A stretch of DNA of 15,135 nucleotides, from assembly GCA_937957815.1 (NCBI GenBank), contig CALFXN010000400.1:1-15135 (forward strand), read 5' to 3'. Shown here in pieces: positions 6,759 through 12,968 of this stretch; position 1 is the first letter of the stretch; each line of letters opens with the position of its first letter. The position numbers and the translations under genes were made by a program. The notes beneath the pieces were generated by a model. The model ran no database searches and was not told the DNA's origin. It saw only the letters and a program-made list of their open reading frames with translations. The stretch comes from an uncultured Synergistales bacterium. Lineage in GTDB: Bacteria > Synergistota > Synergistia > Synergistales > Aminobacteriaceae.

Positions 6759-7146
6759 TCACGTCGTCCTGAACGGCTGGTCGGCGTGAAGATCCCGCAG
6801 CGTCAGGCAGATTCGCGGCGCGAAGATCTCCGACGGGTCTTTCGGGTCGAAACCGCCGATCTCCGCGATCTTTTCGAGACGGTACGACAGCGTATTCCGG
6901 TGGATTCCGAGCCTCCGCGCCTGCCGCCGGGGTGCGTCGGGGCGAGCAGCCACTCGCGGAGCGTATCATCGAGTTCGCGGCTCCACTGCGGCGAGTCGAA
7001 CAGCCGTCCGATGTTCCTGAGCGAATACTCCCTCGCGGCGTCCCTGTTGAGTGTGAGCAGAAGATCCTCCAGCTCGAAGTCTCCGATGTCGTAGAGGGAC
7101 GTATCCTTCCTGAAATGGCCTGGGCATAGCTTCCGTGGATGTTCAT
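6759..7146 (-). pseudogene. Broken CdaR/PucR-type transcriptional regulator
   Basis: The C-terminal end of a CdaR/PucR-family regulator is visible in two frames on the minus strand. From about 7114 to 6941 one frame reads RKDTSLYDIGDFELEDLLLT, then LREWLLA. From about 6929 to 6759 another frame reads RRLGIHRNTLSYRLEKIAEI, the conserved helix-turn-helix of the family, then a stop. A frameshift must lie between about 6930 and 6941. Upstream, an ATG at 7146 with AAGGGAGG close by (7149-7156, spacing only 2 bases) opens a short frame MNIHGSYAQAISG that could be the original N-terminus. If so, most of the sensory N-terminal part was deleted near 7110. Intact members have about 350-550 residues. 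Relatives control sugar-diacid, purine or amino acid catabolism; what this one controlled is unknown. Confidence 0.72.
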
Positions 7147-7273
7147 GGCCTCCCTTCGTCCGGCATGACTGCGTCTCTTCACGCCCGTACATTTCAGCTA
7201 CCTGCGGCAATAGGAAAATGCCCGATTGCAACGGGGTCAACGGTCGGACGATGTGTATTCAGGGGACCCTATT

Positions 7274-7289
7274 TTGTGCATATGCACAA
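7274..7289. promoter_or_regulatory. 16-bp perfect palindrome, possible orphan operator
   Basis: TTGTGCATATGCACAA is a perfect dyad of two 8-base halves without spacer. It lies 34 bases upstream of the minus-strand -35-like box that would serve the broken CdaR/PucR-type regulator, and about 60 bases before a plus-strand TATAAT. This placement fits a site for that regulator or for another dimeric DNA-binding protein. The protein that binds it is not known from the sequence. Confidence 0.5.
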
Positions 7290-7347
7290 CAAAGACGTCG
7301 TTTTTCGACGGGAAGTTCTTCCAGTGATTCCCTGGTGTCCTCTCTCA

Positions 7348-7353
7348 TATAAT
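7348..7353 (+). promoter_or_regulatory. Possible -10 box of a lost plus-strand gene
   Basis: A consensus TATAAT stands in an A/T-rich patch about 85 bases before the reductase-like fragment. No -35 hexamer of note lies 16-18 bases upstream, so the call rests on the -10 and its position alone. Confidence 0.3.
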
Positions 7354-7437
7354 CACGAAGTGTGAGAATGCGGGATAGTCTCGTTTTATATTCAAAGGTA
7401 CCTTTTCGCGGCGAAACGATCGTTCGTTCGCGGGCGC

Positions 7438-7578
7438 GTGCGAATCATTCCCGTGAAGGATCTAATCGAGCCGCGATGCAAGCTCGAAGGAAAGGGCGAG
7501 TGCTTCCCCGGTTTCATCGGAGGATCGGAGACGGTCGGAAACGGGGCGACGCTGGTCCTCAAGGGGGCCGCGGTCGTC
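7438..7578 (+). pseudogene. Fragment like glycine/sarcosine/betaine reductase component B (GrdE type)
   Basis: About 47 codons read RIIPVKDLIEPRCKLEGKG, then CFPGFIGGSETVGNGATLVL and KGAAVV. This matches the part of GrdE-type reductase subunits that begins near residue 60, with its VRI-PVKD-IEPR and FPGF...VG-G-T-VLKG-AVV pattern, as I remember the family. The N-terminal segment with the family's usual opening is absent, and the match stops after KGAAVV, where intact proteins continue for about 350 residues. The reading frame runs on to 7746 but without similarity I can name. Such reductases ferment glycine, sarcosine, betaine or proline in strict anaerobes. This is a relic, not a working subunit. 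Assignment rests on remembered motifs. Confidence 0.55.
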
Positions 7579-7736
7579 GAGAAGGAGGAATACGAAACCG
7601 CGCTCCGCGACGCGGCGATCGACCGGACGGATGTGTACGAAATGGCGGACAGCGTCGAAGGCAAGGCGGCCGAATGCGGACATGACGCCCGAAATGAACG
7701 CGTACGTGTCCTGCGGCGACATCTGCACGGCGGCGC
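7579..7736 (+). other. Unassigned coding-like remnant between two gene fragments
   Basis: In frame with the reductase fragment, codons 7579-7674 read EKEEYETALRDAAIDRTDVY and EMADSVEGKAAE, which has the composition of a real protein. Around 7675 the sense-like reading moves to another frame (DMTPEMNAYVSCGDICTAAQ, about 7676-7737). I recognise neither piece. They look like parts of one or two genes joined by deletion and frameshift. Confidence 0.35.
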
Positions 7737-7829
7737 AGCGGCGTGAGGCGCGTCTTTCGCGTCTCGTCGATCACGGGGGAAGGGCTCGACGCGCTCCGCG
7801 CGTTTCTGCGCGAACGGCGTGAGTCATAG
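7737..7829 (+). pseudogene. C-terminal remnant of a small P-loop GTPase
   Basis: A frame ending at TAG 7827-7829 reads SGVRRVFRVSSITGEGLDAL then RAFLRERRES. The VSSITGEGLDAL pattern is the G5 (SA-type) guanine-specificity loop followed by the last helix, as seen at the end of HypB, EutP and similar GTPases. The P-loop and the NKxD motif are absent, and the sequence upstream in this frame is not protein-like, so only the tail remains. Which GTPase it was cannot be decided from 28 residues. Confidence 0.4.
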
Positions 7830-7888
7830 GCCGCAACAGGATCATCCGTCGGCGGAGGCGTTCCCGCGTTTTGTCGCGCGTCCTGCTT

Positions 7889-8530
7889 TCAAGGGCGGCC
7901 GGCGCAGTCGTCCCAGAAGCGGCGTTCGAGCGATGCCGCTTCGGAAAAGATGCTCCGGAGCCGTTTCCCGGCGACGCCGTCGAGCGACGGGATCGCCCCG
8001 TCGAGCCACGCGAGCGTGTCGTCGACGAGAGCGCCGTATTCGTCTCCGCCGTATGTTGCGAACCACTCTGCGTACGCGGCCGGAATGTGCGAGCGGATGC
8101 GCCCCTCGTACCGCGCGGCGATCTCCCGGTAGCTTGCGATGCAGGGCGTCATCGAAACGAGGATCGCGGTCGCGTCCCCTTCCATCGCGATCCGGAGCAG
8201 GAAGGCCTCGTACGCGAGCGCGGCGTCGCAGACCTCGAGACCCTCCGTGGCGTCTCTTCCAATGAGGTCATCGTGCATCTCCAGTTCTCCCGAGAGCGTC
8301 CCCGCGAGAAGGCGAACCCCCAGACGCCGCGCCGGGCGGTCCGGCGCCCTCGAGACGAACGCCCCCATGCAGCGGAGAAGAACGTCGAGATAGTAGTCGT
8401 CCTGGCGGAGATAGAACCGGAATGTCTCCGGCCGGAGCGTTCCGTCCGCCATCGACGAGACGAACGGATGGGCCAGGAGCCTCTCCCATTCGTCTGCAAC
8501 GGAATCGCGCAGCGTTTCGAATACGGTCAT
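7889..8530 (-). CDS. tenA: TenA/THI-4 family protein (thiaminase II, aminopyrimidine aminohydrolase)
   Basis: This 213-residue all-helical protein belongs to the TenA family. TenA hydrolyses aminopyrimidine breakdown products of thiamine to the hydroxymethylpyrimidine used for thiamine salvage, and some members also cleave thiamine. Expected active-site residues are present: D44 and Y47 in RQDDYYLDV, Y107 in LAYEAFLL, the nucleophile C130 in SMTPCIASYREIA, and E202 in SLERRFWDD. The length is near the usual 220-235. The start at 8530 has an AGGGAGG site 7 bases upstream on its strand. It follows the MFS gene by 28 bp and is probably on the same transcript. No TPP riboswitch was seen ahead of the pair. 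No other thiamine gene lies nearby, so a salvage role with the MFS protein as partner is only an inference. Confidence 0.88.
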   Translation of the reverse strand: MTVFETLRDSVADEWERLLAHPFVSSMADGTLRPETFRFYLRQDDYYLDVLLRCMGAFVSRAPDRPARRLGVRLLAGTLSGELEMHDDLIGRDATEGLEVCDAALAYEAFLLRIAMEGDATAILVSMTPCIASYREIAARYEGRIRSHIPAAYAEWFATYGGDEYGALVDDTLAWLDGAIPSLDGVAGKRLRSIFSEAASLERRFWDDCAGRP

Positions 8531-8558
8531 GACAACACCCTCCCTGAATTGACGAAAC

Positions 8559-9830
8559 TTATTCGATAAACCCCTTTTTCCGGTAGATCTCCGTGACGGC
8601 CGCGAGCGTCGCCGGGTGGCGCGCGAGAAGGACGGCCCCGAGGATCGCCACGAAGGCCCCGCAGAACGCGATCGTGAGCGGCGCGCCGAACAGCGACGCC
8701 GCCCATCCGGCGAGCAGGCTCCCGGTCGGCGCCCCGCCGACCGACGCGGCCACGTAGAGGCTCATCACGCGGCTGCGCTTGTCCTCGTCGACGAGCGTCT
8801 GGACGAGCGTGTTGCACGCGACGATCGCCGTGATCAGGCTGAAACCCGTCGGAAGCATGAGGATCGCCGAAAGCGCGAAATGGCGCGACGTCGAGAAGGT
8901 CGCGAGGAACATCCCGAGCGACAGGCACGCGAGCGCCATCGTCCGCCCGAGTCCGACGGGCGACGGGCGCGCCGCCAGAAGCAGCGATCCCGCGAGCGCC
9001 CCGATCCCCATGGACGCCATCAGAAGCCCGAGCGACTGCGGCCCTCCGGCGAGAACCTCGCGGACGAAGACGGGCATCAGCGTCATGAAGGGCATCCCGA
9101 AAAGCGAGAGGAACGCGAGGCCGATCATCGCGTTCCGCAGCGGCGCCACGGACGCGACGGAACAAAGCCCCTCGCCGTACTCCTTCAGGATATTCCGTTT
9201 TTCCCGCCGGACCTGAACCGCCGGCATCCGCATCATGAGGAGCGCCGCGAGCGTCGCCGAATAGCTCAGGCCGTTGAGGGCGAAGCAGACCCCCTCGCCG
9301 ACGAACGCGATGACGTATCCCGCGACCGCGGGACCGACGAGCCGGGAGCCGTTGAAGAGCGTCGAGTTGAGCGCGATCGCGCTGGACAGGTCCTTCGGAT
9401 CGGGGACGAGCCGCGGGACGAAGGCCTGGCGGGCCGGAAGCTCGAACGCGTCCGAGACGCCGAGAAGGAACGCGAGGACGACGACGTGCCAGTACTGTAC
9501 GATTCCCGAGAGCGTCAGGATCGCCATCGTGAACGCGTGGACCATGCTCAGGCTCTGGCAGACGAGAATGACCTTCCGGAGGTCGTAGCGCTCCATGAGC
9601 GCCCCGGTGAACGTCCCGAAGACGAAGACCGTGAACTGCCCCGTGAAGTCGACGATCCCGAGGCTGAGCGCGGACCCCGTGATGCCGTACACGAGCCAGC
9701 TCATGGCGACCCGCTGGATCCAGAGTCCCGTGAGCGAAACGCATTCCCCCGAGAAAAACAGCCGGTAGTTTCTGTGCCGAAAGGCCCGCAGCGCGGGCGC
9801 GATTCCGAGAAGCAGCGTCCCTTCCCCCAT
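8559..9830 (-). CDS. MFS transporter (MFS_3/EntS-like efflux family)
   Basis: This 423-residue protein is a major facilitator superfamily transporter with about ten to twelve membrane helices. The N-terminal stretch FRHRNYRLFFSGECVSLTGL, then WIQRVAMSWLVYGITGSA, is typical of the EntS-like group. The loop between helices 2 and 3 (GALMERYDLRKVIL) carries the MFS motif A, and SDAFELPARQAFVPRLV resembles the conserved DAFDMPARQAF segment. The second half repeats the pattern (LLMASMGIGALAGSLLLA). The start at 9830 is chosen because the family sequence begins there; its ribosome binding site is weak. The open frame extends to 10250 but this overlaps the operator and tetR. The substrate is unknown. 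It is co-transcribed with tenA and divergent from the tetR operon. Confidence 0.88.
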   Translation of the reverse strand: MGEGTLLLGIAPALRAFRHRNYRLFFSGECVSLTGLWIQRVAMSWLVYGITGSALSLGIVDFTGQFTVFVFGTFTGALMERYDLRKVILVCQSLSMVHAFTMAILTLSGIVQYWHVVVLAFLLGVSDAFELPARQAFVPRLVPDPKDLSSAIALNSTLFNGSRLVGPAVAGYVIAFVGEGVCFALNGLSYSATLAALLMMRMPAVQVRREKRNILKEYGEGLCSVASVAPLRNAMIGLAFLSLFGMPFMTLMPVFVREVLAGGPQSLGLLMASMGIGALAGSLLLAARPSPVGLGRTMALACLSLGMFLATFSTSRHFALSAILMLPTGFSLITAIVACNTLVQTLVDEDKRSRVMSLYVAASVGGAPTGSLLAGWAASLFGAPLTIAFCGAFVAILGAVLLARHPATLAAVTEIYRKKGFIE

Positions 9831-9854
9831 TCGTCCGACCGGAGTCGTGCGGCG

Positions 9855-9883
9855 ATTGTATCGTATCCGGCGCGAAGAGGGAA
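9855..9883 (-). promoter_or_regulatory. Possible promoter of the MFS-tenA unit
   Basis: On the minus strand TACAAT (9860-9855), within GATACAAT, lies 24 bases before the MFS start codon, and TTCCCT (9883-9878) stands 17 bp upstream as a poor -35. An alternative is a TATAGT (9957-9952) in the palindrome, again without a good -35. Confidence 0.4.
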
Positions 9884-9906
9884 TGGTGGGCGCGCGATGG
9901 GGACGC

Positions 9907-9935
9907 TTGACGAAGGAGGAGAGGCCGCGTATAGT
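9907..9935 (+). promoter_or_regulatory. Sigma-70 type promoter of the tetR-led efflux operon
   Basis: TTGACG (9907-9912) and TATAGT (9930-9935) are separated by exactly 17 bp and each match consensus at five of six positions. The -10 box lies inside the left half of the 38-bp palindrome, so a bound repressor would block polymerase. Transcription would start near 9942, about 30 bases before tetR. Confidence 0.8.
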
Positions 9936-9962
9936 AAGTAATCGATTACTTACTATACGCGG
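9925..9962. promoter_or_regulatory. 38-bp perfect palindrome, probable TetR operator
   Basis: The half CCGCGTATAGTAAGTAATC (9925-9943) is followed without spacer by its exact reverse complement (9944-9962). The inner part, AGTAAGTAATCGATTACTTACT, has the length and A/T-rich arms usual for TetR-family operators. The site covers the -10 box of the tetR promoter and ends 10 bases before the tetR start codon. A TetR dimer, or two, bound here would repress its own operon and could hinder transcription towards the MFS gene 94 bp away. Confidence 0.85.
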
Positions 9963-9972
9963 AGGAGATTGC

Positions 9973-10575
9973 ATGGAAATCGGGAAGAGACGATCTTCGG
10001 AGGAGCGGCGGGCGCTCGCCGTCGATGCGGTGATTGACCTCGCCTCGGAGATGAACCCGGCGGACATCACGACGGCCGCAATATCGGAGCGCATGGGGCT
10101 GACGCAGGGGGCGCTGTTCCGGCATTTCCCGAACAAGGACGCCGTGCTGCAGGCCGTGATGGAATCGGTCTCCGAGCGGATCCTCTCGCGGATCGACGAG
10201 GCGGTGCGGGACGAGGCGTCGCCGTTCGGGGCGCTCCGGGGGATCTTCATGGCGCACGTCGGGTTCGTCGAGTCGAATCCCGGCGTTCCGCGCCTGATGT
10301 TCGGCGAACTCCAGCGGACGGAAGAGACGGGCGCGAAGCGGGCGACGGCGGCGTTTCTCGAGACCTACGCGGCGCGGATTCTCGAACGGCTCGACGAGGC
10401 GAAGCAACTCGGGCAGGTCTCTTCCGAGGTCTGCATGCGTTCGGCGGCGATGGCCCTCATCGGGAGCATCCAGGGGCTCGTTATCCAGGCGACGCTCTCC
10501 GGACGCGTCGGGGACATCCGCGCGGGCGCGGATGCCGCTTTCATCATCTGGCTCAGGGGAGTGTCCGCGGCATGA
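9973..10575 (+). CDS. TetR/AcrR family transcriptional regulator
   Basis: This 200-residue regulator has an N-terminal TetR helix-turn-helix (about 12-58): ITTAAISERMGLTQGALFRH, then FPNKDAVLQAVME. The C-terminal ligand-binding domain (about 70-200) is helical and has the FMAHVGFVESNPGVPRLMFGEL segment seen in AcrR-like regulators of efflux operons. The start at 9973 follows a GGAGGAG site (9961-9967) by 5 bases; an upstream extension to 9847 would cross the operator and is rejected. The stop overlaps the adaptor gene start (ATGA at 10572-10575), so regulator and transporter are made together. It probably represses its own operon through the palindrome just upstream and is released by a substrate of the pump. 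Confidence 0.92.
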   Translation: MEIGKRRSSEERRALAVDAVIDLASEMNPADITTAAISERMGLTQGALFRHFPNKDAVLQAVMESVSERILSRIDEAVRDEASPFGALRGIFMAHVGFVESNPGVPRLMFGELQRTEETGAKRATAAFLETYAARILERLDEAKQLGQVSSEVCMRSAAMALIGSIQGLVIQATLSGRVGDIRAGADAAFIIWLRGVSAA

Positions 10576-11768
10576 CGGCGCGAATCCGAATCTCCGGACG
10601 CAGTCTCGCGTTCTTCGCGATCCTTGCGGCGCTCGGGGGACTCTTCGCGTTCGTCGCCGTGAAAACCGGTCCGTTCGCGGCGGTTCCGGTGACGGTCGCG
10701 ACGGTCGCGGAGCGAAGCGTCTCTCCGGCGATCTTCGGCATCGGAAATGTCGAAGCGAGGCGTCGCTACGCGATCGGTCCGGTAGCGACGGGGCGCCTCC
10801 TGCGGCTCGACGTCGCCGTGGGAGAGCGGGTTCGGGAGGGACAGACGCTCGGCGAGATGGACCCCGCGGACCTTCCCGACAGAATCAGGGCCCAGGAGGC
10901 CGCCGCGGGACGCGCCGAGGCCACCGTTCGTGCGGCCGTCTCGCAGCTCGACGACGCCCGGGCGCGGCTCTCCTACGCCGACTCCCAGTCGCGGCGGTTC
11001 GAGAAGCTCGTCGGCGCGAAGGCCGTCAGCCTCGAATCCGCCGAGTCGTGGCGCAAGGAACGCGCCGTCGCGGGGGCGCTCGCAGCCTCCGCGGGAGCCA
11101 ACCTGGCCGCGGCGCGGCAGGAACTCGAGCGGACGCGGGCCGAACGGGAAGCGCTTCTCACCCTGCTGAAAAATCTCCGTCTCACGTCGCCCGTCAACGG
11201 ACTCGTCGTTTCGAGGGAAGGCGAACCGGGAAGCACAATATCGGCCGGGCAGCCCGTCATCGAACTCGTCGATCCGGAGAGCCTCAGGGTCCACGTCCGC
11301 ATCGACCAGACGCACGCGTCGGGACTGAAAGCGGGGCTTTCCGCCTCGATCGTCCTGCGTTCGGCCGGAAGGACGTCCCTTCCAGGCAGTGTCTTCAGGG
11401 TGGAGCCGCTGGCCGACGAGGTGACGGAGGAGATTCTCGCGAAGGTTGCCTTCGATCGGATTCCCGAACCGCTCCCGTCGATCGGGGAACTTGTCGAAGT
11501 GACGATCGCGCTGCCCGTCCTTCCTCCCTCTCCCGTGATCCCGGCCGCGAGTCTCGCGAGCGTCGGCGGACGAACCGGCGTCTGGACAAACGACGACGGA
11601 AGGGCCCGTTTCGTTCCGGTGACGCCGGGCGAAAGCGACCTCGACGGGAACCTCCGGATTCTCTCCGGACTGCGACCGGGAGAGCGCGTCGTCGTCTACA
11701 GCGCAAGGCCGCTCGACGAGGGCCGGAGGATATCGGTCGTCGAACGCATTCGGGGGACGGCGCCATGA
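10572..11768 (+). CDS. HlyD/DevB-type periplasmic adaptor (membrane fusion protein)
   Basis: This 398-residue protein is the periplasmic adaptor of an ABC efflux pump and would link the inner-membrane permease to an outer-membrane channel. An uncleaved N-terminal anchor helix spans about 11-31. Half of the lipoyl-like domain lies at 60-95 (ATGRLLRLDVAVGERVREGQ), a long helical hairpin at about 103-190 rich in Ala, Arg and Glu, the second lipoyl half at 198-232 (LTSPVNGLVVSREGEPGSTI), then beta-barrel and membrane-proximal domains to the end (VVVYSARPLDEGRRI). The length fits the family. Start and stop both overlap neighbouring genes by ATGA. No outer-membrane factor is encoded in the window. 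Confidence 0.9.
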   Translation: MTARIRISGRSLAFFAILAALGGLFAFVAVKTGPFAAVPVTVATVAERSVSPAIFGIGNVEARRRYAIGPVATGRLLRLDVAVGERVREGQTLGEMDPADLPDRIRAQEAAAGRAEATVRAAVSQLDDARARLSYADSQSRRFEKLVGAKAVSLESAESWRKERAVAGALAASAGANLAAARQELERTRAEREALLTLLKNLRLTSPVNGLVVSREGEPGSTISAGQPVIELVDPESLRVHVRIDQTHASGLKAGLSASIVLRSAGRTSLPGSVFRVEPLADEVTEEILAKVAFDRIPEPLPSIGELVEVTIALPVLPPSPVIPAASLASVGGRTGVWTNDDGRARFVPVTPGESDLDGNLRILSGLRPGERVVVYSARPLDEGRRISVVERIRGTAP

Positions 11769-12967
11769 TCAACCTCGCCGGAAGGGACATCCTCCACTCG
11801 TGGGGCAGATTCGTCTTCACGGGGGTGGGGCTTGGCCTCCTGATCGGAGTGTCCCTCACGATGGCCGGCGTGTACCGGGGGATGGTCGACGACGCGAAGG
11901 CGCTTCTCGACAACACCGGCGCGGACCTGTGGGTCGTCCAGAAGGACACGCTCGGACCCTTCGCCGAGCCCTCGGGCGTTCACGACGCGGCGTGGCGGAG
12001 CATCCGCGGAGTCCCCGGCGTCGCTCACGCGACGAACGCCGTCTATGTGACCATGCAGGTCGGCGCGCGGGACCGGGACGTCCGCGCGATGGTCGTCGGC
12101 GTCGTTCCGGGAATTCCTCTCGAGCCGGGACAGCCGGGGAGTCTCGTCGCCGGGCGCCGAATCACCCGGGGGCATTACGAGGCGCTTGCCGACGTCGCGG
12201 CGGGATTCCGTGTCGGGGAGCGCATCCGGATCCGGAAAAACGAATACGCCGTCGTCGGGCTGACGAGCCGAATGGTGTCCTCCGGGGGAGATCCGATGGT
12301 GTTCATCCCGCTCCGGGACGCGCAGGAGGCCCAGTTCCTGAAGGACAGCGACGCGATTCTCCAGCAGCGGCGACGGACGGCCGTCAATCCGGTCTTCAAC
12401 CGGCCGGGTGCGCCGGATGTTCTCGACGCGGTCATCGCCTCGCAGACATCGAGTTCGTCGGTCAACGCGATTCTCGTCCGCGTCGCGCCGGGGGCGTCCG
12501 CGGACACGGTCGCGGAGTCGATCCGGCGATGGAAGCGCCTTCAGGTATATACGGCGGCGCAGATGGAGGACATTCTCGTGGGGAAGCTCATCGCGACGTC
12601 GGCGCGGCAGATCGGAATGTTCCTCGTGATCCTCGCGATCGTCAGCGCCGCCATCGTTGCGTTCATCATCTACACGCTCACGCTCGGAAAGATCCGCGAG
12701 ATCGCGGTCCTGAAGCTGATCGGAACGAAAAACCGGACGATCGCCGCGATGATCGTCCAGCAGTCTCTGGGACTCGGCGCGATCGGTTTCGCAGTGGGAA
12801 AGGTCGCGTCGACCTTCTGGGCCCCGTTCTTCCCGAAACATGTCCTCCTCATCCCCCGGGATTCGCTGGCCGCTCTCGCGATGGTTCTCGCGATCTGTCT
12901 GCTCGCGAGCGGAATAGCGCTCCGGGCCGCGATCCGAGTGGACCCCGCGGAAGCCGTCGGAGGCTGA
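11765..12967 (+). CDS. ABC transporter permease, DevC/FtsX (MacB-like) type
   Basis: This 400-residue inner-membrane permease works with the adaptor before it and the ATPase after it. The topology is that of the FtsX/MacB fold: one helix at 15-37, a large periplasmic domain (about 40-283, with DLWVVQKDTLGPFAEPSGV and DVRAMVVGVVPG), then three helices at about 284-306, 329-351 and 366-388. The cytoplasmic stretch KIREIAVLKLIGTKNRTI (309-326) is the coupling helix that touches the ATPase. The ending RVDPAEAVGG is usual for this group. The nearest known arrangement is the DevB-DevC-DevA exporter; heterocysts are not implied. The start overlaps the adaptor stop (ATGA at 11765-11768). Confidence 0.9.
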   Translation: MINLAGRDILHSWGRFVFTGVGLGLLIGVSLTMAGVYRGMVDDAKALLDNTGADLWVVQKDTLGPFAEPSGVHDAAWRSIRGVPGVAHATNAVYVTMQVGARDRDVRAMVVGVVPGIPLEPGQPGSLVAGRRITRGHYEALADVAAGFRVGERIRIRKNEYAVVGLTSRMVSSGGDPMVFIPLRDAQEAQFLKDSDAILQQRRRTAVNPVFNRPGAPDVLDAVIASQTSSSSVNAILVRVAPGASADTVAESIRRWKRLQVYTAAQMEDILVGKLIATSARQIGMFLVILAIVSAAIVAFIIYTLTLGKIREIAVLKLIGTKNRTIAAMIVQQSLGLGAIGFAVGKVASTFWAPFFPKHVLLIPRDSLAALAMVLAICLLASGIALRAAIRVDPAEAVGG

Positions 12968-12968
12968 C

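Larger units (their letters stand above)
7157..7437. other. Non-coding stretch with a palindrome and promoter-like boxes
   Basis: I see no credible gene here. The stretch is richer in A and T than its surroundings. It holds a minus-strand TTGACC (7240-7235) with a weak TTTCCT at 17 bp, the 16-bp palindrome at 7274-7289, a TATAAT at 7348-7353, and a 12-bp palindrome AAAGGTACCTTT at 7394-7405. It looks like a former divergent control region between the broken regulator and a plus-strand gene now lost. Confidence 0.5.

Noticed and set aside
6927..6943. Programmed frameshifting in the CdaR/PucR-type gene.
   Set aside because: No slippery heptamer is visible, and the gene also lacks most of its N-terminal part, so a plain disabling mutation is simpler.
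7744..7746. The in-frame TGA after the reductase fragment as a selenocysteine codon, since some glycine reductase subunits are selenoproteins.
   Set aside because: It does not lie in a recognisable Grd selenocysteine context, the sequence before it no longer resembles the family, and I see no supporting stem-loop.
9831..9924. A TPP riboswitch before the MFS-tenA pair.
   Set aside because: The leader is short and I could not find the conserved CTGAGA and related core elements of the riboswitch.
9831..10250. The minus-strand MFS frame extended to 10250.
   Set aside because: The extension runs across the palindrome and antisense to tetR, and the MFS family sequence begins at 9830.
10532..12967. 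An 811-residue plus-strand frame spanning tetR end, adaptor and permease.
   Set aside because: Its first half is an out-of-phase shadow of the adaptor gene; only the final 400 residues, starting at the ATG at 11765, are the real permease.
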